The position numbers and the translations under genes were made by a program. A stretch of 64,000 bases of DNA from Hymenobacter aquaticus (GTDB lineage Bacteria > Bacteroidota > Bacteroidia > Cytophagales > Hymenobacteraceae). Position 1 is the stretch's first letter; the number at the start of each line of letters is the position of its first letter. The stretch lies in NCBI RefSeq assembly GCF_004765605.1, contig NZ_SRLC01000001.1, forward strand, positions 1,240,001 to 1,304,000, given 5' to 3'. Below are positions 16,028 through 23,284 of this stretch, piece by piece. The notes under the pieces are model-generated. The model worked only from the letters and a program-made list of their open reading frames with translations. It searched no databases and had not been told where the DNA came from.

Positions 16028-17389
16028 ATGGCTGATTACACCGTCTGGTTTAAGCCGTTTACCAGCCACCACGAGCGGCTGCTCAAGATTCTGGGCCCGC
16101 TGGAGCAGGCGGGCCTGGAGCTGCGGGCCCTGCACCTGGACGACACGCCCCGGGGCGCGGGCATCATCTTTCTCGACCACCAGGCCGCCCTGGAAGACAT
16201 TCAGGAAACCCTGGAGGCCTTCACCCTCTACGCCGACACCAAAATCATTGCCGTGGCCGTGAGCCTGCTGCCGACTTCCACCACCTGGGCCCTGCTGCGC
16301 AGCGGCGTAGTGGAGGTGTTTTCGTGGTTTGAGGTCGAGAAGCCGGTGCAGATTGTTCTTTCGCGCCTGCAGTACTGGCAAACTCAGGAGGAAAAAGTGG
16401 CCTACCTGCAGCAGCGCATGGTGGGCACCAGCCGCTGCTGGCTCAACACCCTGCGCCAGCTGGTGGATATGGCCCTGAGCAACTGCCAGGTGCTGATTAT
16501 GGGGGAAAGCGGCACGGGCAAGGAGCTCGTGGCCCAGGAGATTCACCAGCTCGACCCCCGCCCCGACAAGCGCGACTGTGTGGTGGTGGACTGCACCAAC
16601 CTGATTCCGGGCCTGTCGGGCTCGGAGCTGTTTGGCCACGAGAAAGGCGCGTTTACCAACGCCATCAGCACCCGCGACGGAGCTCTGGCCCTGGCCCACG
16701 AGGGCACGCTGTTTCTGGACGAGCTGGGCGAGCTGCCCCTGCCCCTGCAGGCCGAGCTGCTGCGGGCCCTGCAGGAAGGCACCTACAAGCGGGTGGGCAG
16801 CAACACCTGGCGCAAAGCCAGCTTCCGGCTGGTCAGCGCCACCAACCGCGACCTGCTGGCCGAGGTGCACAAGGGCACGTTCCGCCAGGATCTGTACTAC
16901 CGCGTGTCGGGCTGGACGTGCCAGCTGCCGCCCCTACGCGAGCGAAAGGAGGACATCGTGGTGCTGGCCGAGCACTTTTTTCGCCACCAGCACCACATCT
17001 ACCAGCCCGTCGACCGGCAGGTGTACGACTTCCTGCTCCTGCGCGACTACCCCGGCAACGTGCGCGAGCTGCAGCAACTCATCAACCGCATTGCCAACAA
17101 GCACCTGGGCGAGGGGCCCATTACCATCGGCGACATTCCGCGCTCCGACTGGCCCGACTTTGCCCGCCTGGGCCCCGGCCTGCCGGGCAACGACCTAGAA
17201 GCCGGCGTGAAAAGCCTGCTCTACCAGGGTCTGGGCCTGAAGGAAATCAAGGACCAGGTGACGGAAATAGCCAAGAAAGTAGCCATTACCCACGAAAACG
17301 GCAACCTGAAGCTGGCCGCCCACCGCCTGGGCTGCAGTGAGCGAATCCTGCAGATGCATAGGCGCGGCGAGCCGGAAGTGGCGGGGTAG
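16028..17389 (+). CDS. Sigma54-type AAA+ activator with Fis-like HTH
   Basis: I take the ATG at 16028 (453 residues). The open frame extends upstream, but that part is Cys/Pro-rich and unlike a protein domain. Residues 1-125 form an alpha/beta domain without a clear receiver phosphorylation signature. The AAA+ domain has Walker A GESGTGKE (159-166), GAFTNA (207-212) in place of the sigma54-contacting GAFTGA, and Walker B LFLDE (228-232). RERKEDI and DYPGNVREL are intact. The C-terminus GNLKLAAHRLGCSERILQMH is a Fis-type HTH. It probably activates transcription, but Asn for Gly in the contact loop makes sigma54 engagement uncertain. No cognate kinase is adjacent. Confidence 0.82.
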   Translation: MADYTVWFKPFTSHHERLLKILGPLEQAGLELRALHLDDTPRGAGIIFLDHQAALEDIQETLEAFTLYADTKIIAVAVSLLPTSTTWALLRSGVVEVFSWFEVEKPVQIVLSRLQYWQTQEEKVAYLQQRMVGTSRCWLNTLRQLVDMALSNCQVLIMGESGTGKELVAQEIHQLDPRPDKRDCVVVDCTNLIPGLSGSELFGHEKGAFTNAISTRDGALALAHEGTLFLDELGELPLPLQAELLRALQEGTYKRVGSNTWRKASFRLVSATNRDLLAEVHKGTFRQDLYYRVSGWTCQLPPLRERKEDIVVLAEHFFRHQHHIYQPVDRQVYDFLLLRDYPGNVRELQQLINRIANKHLGEGPITIGDIPRSDWPDFARLGPGLPGNDLEAGVKSLLYQGLGLKEIKDQVTEIAKKVAITHENGNLKLAAHRLGCSERILQMHRRGEPEVAG

Positions 17390-17436
17390 CAGGAGTAACA
17401 GGGTCGTATTCGCGCTTAAGAGCGTGTTTGGGAATT

Positions 17437-17526
17437 GTCATGCTGAGCTTGCCGAAGCATCTCTACCGCGCTGTTAGAAGCTTTTTTTCGGAGCGGTAGA
17501 GATGCTTCGGCTTCGCTCAGCATGAC
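17437..17526. repeat. Dispersed palindromic element, family A, copy 2
   Basis: Arms GTCATGCTGAGCTTGCCGAA... (17437-17469) and its partner (17493-17526) enclose a 23-base core with a T-run. It lies between the convergent activator and LytTR genes and could act as a bidirectional terminator. Confidence 0.85.
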
Positions 17527-17549
17527 GTTCTGTTAGGGCCACTTCCTTC

Positions 17550-18251
17550 TTAGCTCAACCCAAACCGCGCCAGCAACGCCTCCTTGTGCTGCTTGCCGAT
17601 GGGCAGCTTCTCGCGCAGGTCGTAGAGCTCGGCTTCGTTGCCGCTGATGGCCCGGATGGCGTCCATGCGCACGATGTAGGACTTCTGGATGCGGGTGAAG
17701 CGCGAGGCCGGCAGCTGGTCTTCGACGCGGCTCATGCGCAGGTAGGTGACGATAATCCGGTCTTTGAGGATGATTTTGATGTAGTCCTTCATGCCCTCGA
17801 TGTAGTAGATTTCGTCGAAGAGCACGCGCTGCAACGAGTGGCCTTCCTTCACGAACAGGAACTGCGGCTCGGGCGGGGCCGGGGCGGCGGGGCGGCTCTC
17901 GATGATCTGGCGGGCCTTGTTGACGGCCTTGAGGAAGCGCGGAAACGAAACCGGCTTCACGATGTAGTCGAGGGCGTCGAGCTCGAAGCCTTCGAGGGCG
18001 AAGTTGGGGTAGGCCGTGACGAACACCACGTAGGGCGGGTTGTGCAGGGAGCGGATAAACTCGATGCCGTTGACCTGGGGCATGTTGATGTCGGAGAAAA
18101 TCAGGTCAACTTTCTGCTGCTGGAGCACCTCCAACGCCTCGAACACGTGCCCGCAGCTGGCCAGCAGGTGCAGGCCGGGAATCTGGGCGACGTAGCCTTC
18201 GAGCAGCTCCCGGGCGAAGGGCTCGTCGTCGATAATCAGGCAGTTAATCAT
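17550..18251 (-). CDS. LytTR-type response regulator
   Basis: The 233-residue protein has an N-terminal receiver domain (residues 1-120) with acidic pocket DDE (8-10), phospho-acceptor D54 (IFSDINMP), Thr in FVTAYPN and Lys in DYIVKPVSF. The C-terminal LytTR DNA-binding domain occupies about 135-233 (FVKEGHSLQRVLFDEIYYIE, then GMKDYIKI and RIQKSYIVRMDAI). It is the expected partner of the two LytS-type sensors encoded just upstream on the same strand, although a 222-base gap with repeats separates it from them. Targets are probably direct repeats upstream of envelope or secretion genes, but none can be assigned. Confidence 0.92.
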   Translation of the reverse strand: MINCLIIDDEPFARELLEGYVAQIPGLHLLASCGHVFEALEVLQQQKVDLIFSDINMPQVNGIEFIRSLHNPPYVVFVTAYPNFALEGFELDALDYIVKPVSFPRFLKAVNKARQIIESRPAAPAPPEPQFLFVKEGHSLQRVLFDEIYYIEGMKDYIKIILKDRIIVTYLRMSRVEDQLPASRFTRIQKSYIVRMDAIRAISGNEAELYDLREKLPIGKQHKEALLARFGLS

Positions 18252-18255
18252 GGGG

Positions 18256-18314
18256 AGTTGCTTGTTGTTGGTTGCTGGTTGTTGGTTGTTGATTGTTGGT
18301 TGCTGGTTGCTGGT
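18256..18314. repeat. GTTG-rich low-complexity tract
   Basis: Repeated words TTGTTGGTTGCTGGTTGTTG run from just upstream of the LytTR gene start toward the family B element. It resembles one arm of the paired-arm elements seen at 38466-38557 and 42624-42764, but I see no opposing arm here. Confidence 0.7.
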
Positions 18315-18315
18315 C

Positions 18316-18483
18316 TGTCATCCTGAGCTTTTGCGAAGGACCTTCCTCCCATATCCCACTGAAGTGTATTCAATGTAACCCAGCCTTTTGTTGCTGCGGC
18401 AAAAAGGGCTGCATCACGTTGATTTGGGCTTATCACTGAGGAGAGGAAGGTCCTTCACTCCACTTCGTTTCGTTCAGGATGAC
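18316..18483. repeat. Palindromic element, family B, copy with long core
   Basis: The left arm TGTCATCCTGAGC...GAAGGACCTTCCTC and the right arm GAGGAAGGTCCTTC...TTCAGGATGACA are separated by about 100 bases. The right end contains the TGA stop codon of the sensor kinase gene (18474-18476). It separates that gene from its likely partner regulator. Confidence 0.8.
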
Positions 18484-19598
18484 AAAGGAAAGGCCGGGTG
18501 CAGGCGTAGCACCAGGGCCACGCGGTAGGTGTTATCGGGCTCGGGGCCGAGGCGAAGCTGGTAGTCCTGGGGCGCGTAGTGCAGAGCCAGGCGCTTTTGC
18601 ACGTTGGCCACGCCCACGCCGCCAAACGCGCGCGGCGGGGCCCCGGGCGCGAGGCTGTTGCGCACCTCGAAGTGCAGCTCCTCGCCCCGCACGGCCAGGG
18701 TAATGTGCACCCAGCTGGCCTCAAGGCTGCTGTCGACGCCGTGCTTGAAGGCATTTTCGACAAAGGGAAAGAACAGTAGCGGCGTGAGGCCAAACCGCGC
18801 CAGCGGCCCCGACTTCTCGTAGCGGATGCTCACGTGGCGGCCGTAGCGGAGGCGTTCCAGCTCCAGGTAGTCGTCCAGAAACGCTACTTCCCGGCTCAGG
18901 GGCACCCGCGCGGCATCCGACTCATAGACGGTGTAGTGCATCAGGTCGGTGAGGTGCTGCACCATCGTGGGGGCGCGCGCGTCCTGCTTCACCACCATCG
19001 TGTAGATGTTGTTGAGCGTATTGAAGAGAAAGTGCGGGTTGACCTGGGCCTTGAGGAAGCTGACTTCCAGGTTCAGGTTTTCGCGCTGCTGGCGCAAGCT
19101 CTGGTTGCTGGTCGTGAGCAGAAACTGCCCGAAGCGCACCAGCACGGCGGGCAGCACCGTCACGGTGAAGTCGCTGAGGCCCATGCTGACGGCGCGCCAG
19201 GCGAAGATGCCGCCCCAGAGGCCGTAGTCGAGGTAGCGGTGCACGTAGTCGTGGGCGTTGGCCGACACCAGGCCCCGGGAGTCGAGCAGGGCGTAGAAGG
19301 CGTACGACAGCGCGCTCCAGCCGTAGTAAATAGCCAGCAGCCCCAGAACCGTGAGCAGCCAGCGCCGGCGCAGCAGAAACCGGGGCAGCACCACGTAGGC
19401 AAAGAAATAGTAGCCCGCCAGCGTCGCCAGCGTGTCTTTCGCCACGAAGCCCCAGGTGACGACCGGCGGTTCCTGCCAGCCGCTGAACACGAAGAACTCG
19501 TAGGCCACAAACAGGCTCCACCACAGCACCGGCACCCCGATACGGGCCAGGGCGGGCGGCAACGTGCGGGCCCGCCACCCGGCCAGGTTAGCGTACAT
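18474..19598 (-). CDS. LytS-type sensor histidine kinase
   Basis: The 374-residue inner-membrane kinase has four to five hydrophobic segments in residues 1-155 and then a coiled linker. The phospho-acceptor is H189 in AQVNPHFLFNTLNNI. The ATPase part keeps the N-box FVENAFKHGV (near residue 265) and the glycine region GGVGVANVQKRLALHY (near residue 338). It should autophosphorylate and pass phosphate to the LytTR regulator. Its start overlaps the 3' end of the upstream paralogue by 11 bases, so the two sensors are probably made together and may heterodimerise. The stop codon lies inside a family B repeat. Confidence 0.9.
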   Translation of the reverse strand: MYANLAGWRARTLPPALARIGVPVLWWSLFVAYEFFVFSGWQEPPVVTWGFVAKDTLATLAGYYFFAYVVLPRFLLRRRWLLTVLGLLAIYYGWSALSYAFYALLDSRGLVSANAHDYVHRYLDYGLWGGIFAWRAVSMGLSDFTVTVLPAVLVRFGQFLLTTSNQSLRQQRENLNLEVSFLKAQVNPHFLFNTLNNIYTMVVKQDARAPTMVQHLTDLMHYTVYESDAARVPLSREVAFLDDYLELERLRYGRHVSIRYEKSGPLARFGLTPLLFFPFVENAFKHGVDSSLEASWVHITLAVRGEELHFEVRNSLAPGAPPRAFGGVGVANVQKRLALHYAPQDYQLRLGPEPDNTYRVALVLRLHPAFPLSS

Positions 19599-20706
19599 GG
19601 GGGGTAAGCATAAGGGTGAGGTGAAGGCGCACGCGCCCGGCGTCTTCGGTCAGCTCCACGGTGTGCTGCCCGGGGTATTGCAGCTGCAAGCGGCGGCGTG
19701 CCGCCCCAATGGCGGCATCGGTGGCGTAGGGCTGCGGCCAGGGCGCGGCGCTGGCCCGCTCCAGGTGCAGCTCCACGGCCTCGGGCCGCACCAGCACGCG
19801 GCTCCGGAACGTGACGGGGCCGGCCAAAGCCGCCTCCTGGCCGGCAAACAGCCGCTCCAGAAACGGGTGCAGCAGCAGGGGCGCAATCTGCTGGCCGGCC
19901 GCCTCCCCGCTGACCTCGTGGGTGATGGTGGCCGTGGCCGGGCGGCGCAGGTGCTCCAGGGCCAGGTAGTCGTCCAGAAACTCCAGCTCCCGGCTTAGGG
20001 GCACGCGCTCCGCGTCGGTTTCGTAGAGGGTGTAGCGCATCAAATCGGCCAGGTGCAGCACCACGTCGCCGGCGCGCGGGTCGCGGGCGTGGGTCATCGT
20101 GTTGAGCGTGCCGAGCGTGTTGAACAGAAACTGCGGGTTGATCTGGGCTTTGAGGTAGCTGCGCTCCAGGTGCAGAAAGTCGCGCTCCAGGGCCAGCCGC
20201 CGCCGGTCCACGACCAGGGCGTAGGCCAGAAAGCTGACCACCAGCGGAAACAGCATCGGAGCCAGCATCCCGACGAAGGACGCCAGCATGGGCGTAAACC
20301 GGACAAGGTCGGCCGGGAAGCCGGCCACGTAGAAGCCGTGCAGGGTGCGGCGCAGCACCGGGTCGATGGGCACGTAGGCCTCGGTGAGGCGGGCGCCCAG
20401 GTACATCCAGATCCGGTAGCCGTAGATCAGCACCAGGGCCCCGGCCAGGGCCAGCCACCCCCGCCCCCGCAGCAGCCAGCGCGGAATAATGAGGTACACC
20501 AGGCCGTTGAACAGCACGACGGCAAAGCCGAGCTGCATCAGCACCAGGGGCCAGATGGGGCCGGCGAAGTGGTAGTTGGGCCGGCTGTTCCAGAGCACGT
20601 AGAAGCCCCAGAGCAGGCTCCAGAGCAGCACTTGCAGCAGGATGGCGGTGGTACGGGCGCTCAGGCGTTGCCAGCGGAAGCCGGGGCCGGCCAGGGTTTC
20701 GGGCAT
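19588..20706 (-). CDS. LytS-type sensor paralogue, probable pseudokinase
   Basis: Read from the ATG at 20706, the protein has 372 residues and matches its downstream neighbour in layout: membrane segments in residues 15-165, a linker, then a His_kinase-like region. The phospho-acceptor His is replaced by Gln192 (AQINPQFLFNTLG). The N-box reads LLLHPFLERLFAGQ, without the usual Asn and His-Gly, and the glycine-rich ATP lid is not recognisable. It therefore should neither bind ATP normally nor autophosphorylate. The neighbouring motif SRELEFLDDYLALEHLR is well kept. I infer a regulatory or sensory partner of the intact kinase. Confidence 0.82.
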   Translation of the reverse strand: MPETLAGPGFRWQRLSARTTAILLQVLLWSLLWGFYVLWNSRPNYHFAGPIWPLVLMQLGFAVVLFNGLVYLIIPRWLLRGRGWLALAGALVLIYGYRIWMYLGARLTEAYVPIDPVLRRTLHGFYVAGFPADLVRFTPMLASFVGMLAPMLFPLVVSFLAYALVVDRRRLALERDFLHLERSYLKAQINPQFLFNTLGTLNTMTHARDPRAGDVVLHLADLMRYTLYETDAERVPLSRELEFLDDYLALEHLRRPATATITHEVSGEAAGQQIAPLLLHPFLERLFAGQEAALAGPVTFRSRVLVRPEAVELHLERASAAPWPQPYATDAAIGAARRRLQLQYPGQHTVELTEDAGRVRLHLTLMLTPHVR

Positions 20707-20831
20707 AAAAAAGGCAGACCACTTCCCGCTTTGGTGGTGTGGGGCGGTTACTTGGTCGAATAAAGTTCGGGCCCCTAAAGCTGCGTAATTTCTTTGGTCC
20801 AGATCTTCTTCCTCTGCCAAACCAAGACCTC

Positions 20832-22100
20832 ATGCGCTTCTTTTCTTTTCTCCGCCCCTGCTTTTCTGCCGCCCCCACCGCCCGCCGCGTAGCCGCCGCC
20901 CTGCTCCTGAGCGCCGGGCTGGTCGGCCAGGCCCGGGCCCAGGAAACCGACACGACGTTTGTCCGCCTGCTGCGCAAAAACACCTTCGCCCTGACGGCCA
21001 ACGGCACCGAGCTGGCCGGGCCCGGCTGGGCGCGCCTGCAACAGGACATTCAGAAAAGCCAGCTGGTACTTATCGGCGAAGACCACGGCATGGCCCAGAT
21101 TCCCGGGTTTGCCACGGCCGTGGCCCGGGAGCTGAAGCCGGCCCTGTACGTGGCCGAAATCGACCAGTACCAGGCCCAGGATTTGAGCCGCCTGGCCGCC
21201 CAGCCGGGCCTGCCCACGGCCTACAACCAGCAGCACGCCATGAGTCTGTCGTTCTACAGCTGGGCCGAGGAGTTTGAGCTGGCCCGCGCCCTGCGCGCCC
21301 AGAACGCCACGATTATCGGCATCGACCAGGTGAGCATGATGAGCACGGGCAGCCTGTTTGGGCGCATGGCCGCGCAGGCCAAAAGCAAGCCGGTGCGCGC
21401 CGAGCTGCAACGCCGCGCCGCCGCCTACCAGGCCCAGGACCGCGCCGCGCTGGTGCGGGGCACCAATACGTTCAGCATTTACCAGCGCCCTTCGGCCCTC
21501 GACAGCCTGCGCGCCCTCACCCGGCAGGAAGGGCCGCAGGTGCAGCAGATGGTGCGCGACTTTGCCCTGAGCAGCGAAATTTATGCCCTGAACCAGACGC
21601 AGGGCGCCAAGAGCCACCAGACGCGCATCAACCTGATGAAGCGCAGCCTGCTGGCCAGCCTGCGCCCCTACGACCAGCCCGGCCAGCCCCTGCCCAAGAT
21701 GCTGTTCAAGTTTGGGGCGGCCCACGTGGGGCGGGGCGCCAGCCTGATTGGCGGCGTGTACGACGTGGGCAACCTGGCCGTGAACCTGACCGACGTGCAC
21801 GACCAGAAAAGCCTGCACATCTTCATCATCGGCAAGCAGGGCCTGAAAGCCGGCATGCCCAACCCCGACGATCTGAGCAAGCCCGGCATCCGGTACGCCA
21901 ACGACGCGGAGCAAATGGTGCAGCCTTTCGCCGCCGCCACCTCCACGGCCGGCGCCTGGCAGGTGTTCGACCTGCGCCCCCTGCGCCGCTACCTGCTGGC
22001 CGGCCGCCTGAAAGTGAGCAACCAGACGCTGGCCACCGTGCTACAGGACTACGACTACATGGTCATCATTCCCGAAACCACCGCCAGCCGCCCGTATTAG
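20832..22100 (+). CDS. Secreted EreA/ChaN/TIKI-like protein
   Basis: Read from the ATG at 20832 (422 residues), the protein begins with a signal peptide (MRFFSFLRPCF...LLSAGLVGQARAQ). It carries LVLIGEDHG at about residue 77 and MLFKFGAAHVGRG near residue 293, the GExH-like and GxxH-like elements of the erythromycin-esterase/ChaN/TIKI clan, whose members are haem-binding or hydrolytic. The middle is helical. An envelope-located metal or haem-binding hydrolase is a fair guess, but no substrate can be given. It is divergent from the sensor pair with 125 bases between starts, so it could be a target of that system. Confidence 0.62.
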   Translation: MRFFSFLRPCFSAAPTARRVAAALLLSAGLVGQARAQETDTTFVRLLRKNTFALTANGTELAGPGWARLQQDIQKSQLVLIGEDHGMAQIPGFATAVARELKPALYVAEIDQYQAQDLSRLAAQPGLPTAYNQQHAMSLSFYSWAEEFELARALRAQNATIIGIDQVSMMSTGSLFGRMAAQAKSKPVRAELQRRAAAYQAQDRAALVRGTNTFSIYQRPSALDSLRALTRQEGPQVQQMVRDFALSSEIYALNQTQGAKSHQTRINLMKRSLLASLRPYDQPGQPLPKMLFKFGAAHVGRGASLIGGVYDVGNLAVNLTDVHDQKSLHIFIIGKQGLKAGMPNPDDLSKPGIRYANDAEQMVQPFAAATSTAGAWQVFDLRPLRRYLLAGRLKVSNQTLATVLQDYDYMVIIPETTASRPY

Positions 22101-22124
22101 GGTTTCTGGACCGTAAGTCCACAG

Positions 22125-22243
22125 GAACGTCATTCCGAACAGAGTGAGGAATCTCGCGTGCTGAGGTTGCCAGAGTAATCTGATTACCATTGCCCGCGAG
22201 CTGCTTCGTCCCTGGCTTGATGCGCCACATGCTCTGCATGACG
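22125..22243. repeat. Degenerate palindromic element, family A
   Basis: GAACGTCATTCCGAACAGAG followed by GAATCTCGCGTG is a family A arm. The opposite arm is much decayed (GCGAGCTGCTTCGTCC, then GCATGACG). It lies in the 359-base gap after the EreA-like gene. Confidence 0.6.
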
Positions 22244-22300
22244 GCTGGGATAGGAGCAGACAGCCCGCAGGGGGGCGCAGGCGGGGGTGGCAAACATCCT

Positions 22301-22421
22301 TGTACCTTATTTTTCTTTTTCGCCGGAATAAGGTACACCCGCTGTACCTTATTTTTCTTTTCCGTCAGAATAGGGTACACCCGCTGTACCTTATTTTTCT
22401 TTTTTCCTGGAATAAGGTACA
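22301..22421. repeat. Three 42-base tandem hairpins
   Basis: Units begin at 22301, 22343 and 22385, an exact 42-base period. Each unit is TGTACCTTATTTTTC... closing with AATAAGGTACA (one base changed in unit 2), giving an 11-base stem with an AT-rich loop. Since 42 is divisible by 3, frames through it read as 14-residue repeats, but no gene-like context supports translation. Confidence 0.88.
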
Positions 22422-22433
22422 GCACTTCTACAG

Positions 22434-22461
22434 GAGCGGCAGCCGGGCCCGGCTGCCGCTC
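22434..22461. terminator. Perfect 28-base palindrome at the end of the amidohydrolase gene
   Basis: GAGCGGCAGCCGGG is followed directly by its reverse complement, centred on GGGCCC. It overlaps the stop codon of the minus-strand amidohydrolase gene. On the minus strand no T-run follows, so it is not a standard terminator, but it would block read-through or protect the 3' end. Confidence 0.5.
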
Positions 22462-23284
22462 AGGGGCGCACCAGCCACGGGTCGCGCCACTCCTGGGCCA
22501 GCTCGGCGGCGGGCACGGCCACGCGGCGCAGCACGGCGGCCGGCGGCGCGGGCCGCACCTGGGCCAGCAGCCCCAGCAGGTTCTGGGCCACTACCTGCCG
22601 GGTTTCGGCCGGGCTCAGGTGCAGGGCCCTGATTTTGGCCAGCTCCACGCCGGGGTGCAGCCAGGGCCCATCCGAGCCAAACAGAAACTTGTGGGCCCCG
22701 GCCCGGTCCACGGCCCGCCGCAGAATGTCGAAGCGCCGCACCCCGCTGGTATCGGTGTAGATGTTGGGAAAGCGCACCAGGTGGTCGATAAGGCCGGCCT
22801 GGGCCCGCCAGTCGTCGGAAAAGGAGCCCAGGTGCGGGATGATGAAGTTCACGTCGGGGTACTGCTCACCCAGCAGCTCCACCACCGCAATTTCGCCCAC
22901 CACGTCGTAGAGCACCGGCAGGCGAAAGGCCCGGGCCACGTCGCAGATTTCGCGGCTGATGCGCGCGTCGAAGCGGTGGCACTTGATGCCGCAGAAGCCG
23001 TACTGCTGCACCGCTTCCGTGACCAGCTGCCGGATGCGGCCCCGGTCGCGCTGGGCGTGCACGAAGGCAAACCCGTAGAACCGCTCGGGCTGCCGGCGCA
23101 CCAGCCGGGCCACTTGGCGGTTGGCCACGGCGTAGTCGGAGTGAAAGGCGGCGAAGAGCACCGTGCGCTGAATCCCGGCCTCGTCGGCCCAGGCCAGGTA
23201 GGGCTCCAGGGGCGCGTCGGTGTCCCAGGGGCCGGTCAGGCCGTCGCCCTGGCCCGCGTGGCAGTGGCAGTCGATGATGAGCAT
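22460..23284 (-). CDS. Amidohydrolase-2 family metal-dependent hydrolase
   Basis: This 274-residue TIM-barrel enzyme has the metal-binding start IIDCHCHAG (His-x-His at residues 6-8), GIKCHRFDAR around residue 98, IIPHLGSFSDDW around 150 and the catalytic FGSDGPWLHPG near residue 208. These fit the amidohydrolase 2 group, whose members hydrolyse or decarboxylate cyclic or aromatic substrates. Its ATG lies inside the 3' end of the M20 dipeptidase gene, with a 49-base overlap, so the two are coupled. It is the last gene of the minus-strand array that begins near 32 kb. The substrate is unknown. Confidence 0.82.
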   Translation of the reverse strand: MLIIDCHCHAGQGDGLTGPWDTDAPLEPYLAWADEAGIQRTVLFAAFHSDYAVANRQVARLVRRQPERFYGFAFVHAQRDRGRIRQLVTEAVQQYGFCGIKCHRFDARISREICDVARAFRLPVLYDVVGEIAVVELLGEQYPDVNFIIPHLGSFSDDWRAQAGLIDHLVRFPNIYTDTSGVRRFDILRRAVDRAGAHKFLFGSDGPWLHPGVELAKIRALHLSPAETRQVVAQNLLGLLAQVRPAPPAAVLRRVAVPAAELAQEWRDPWLVRP

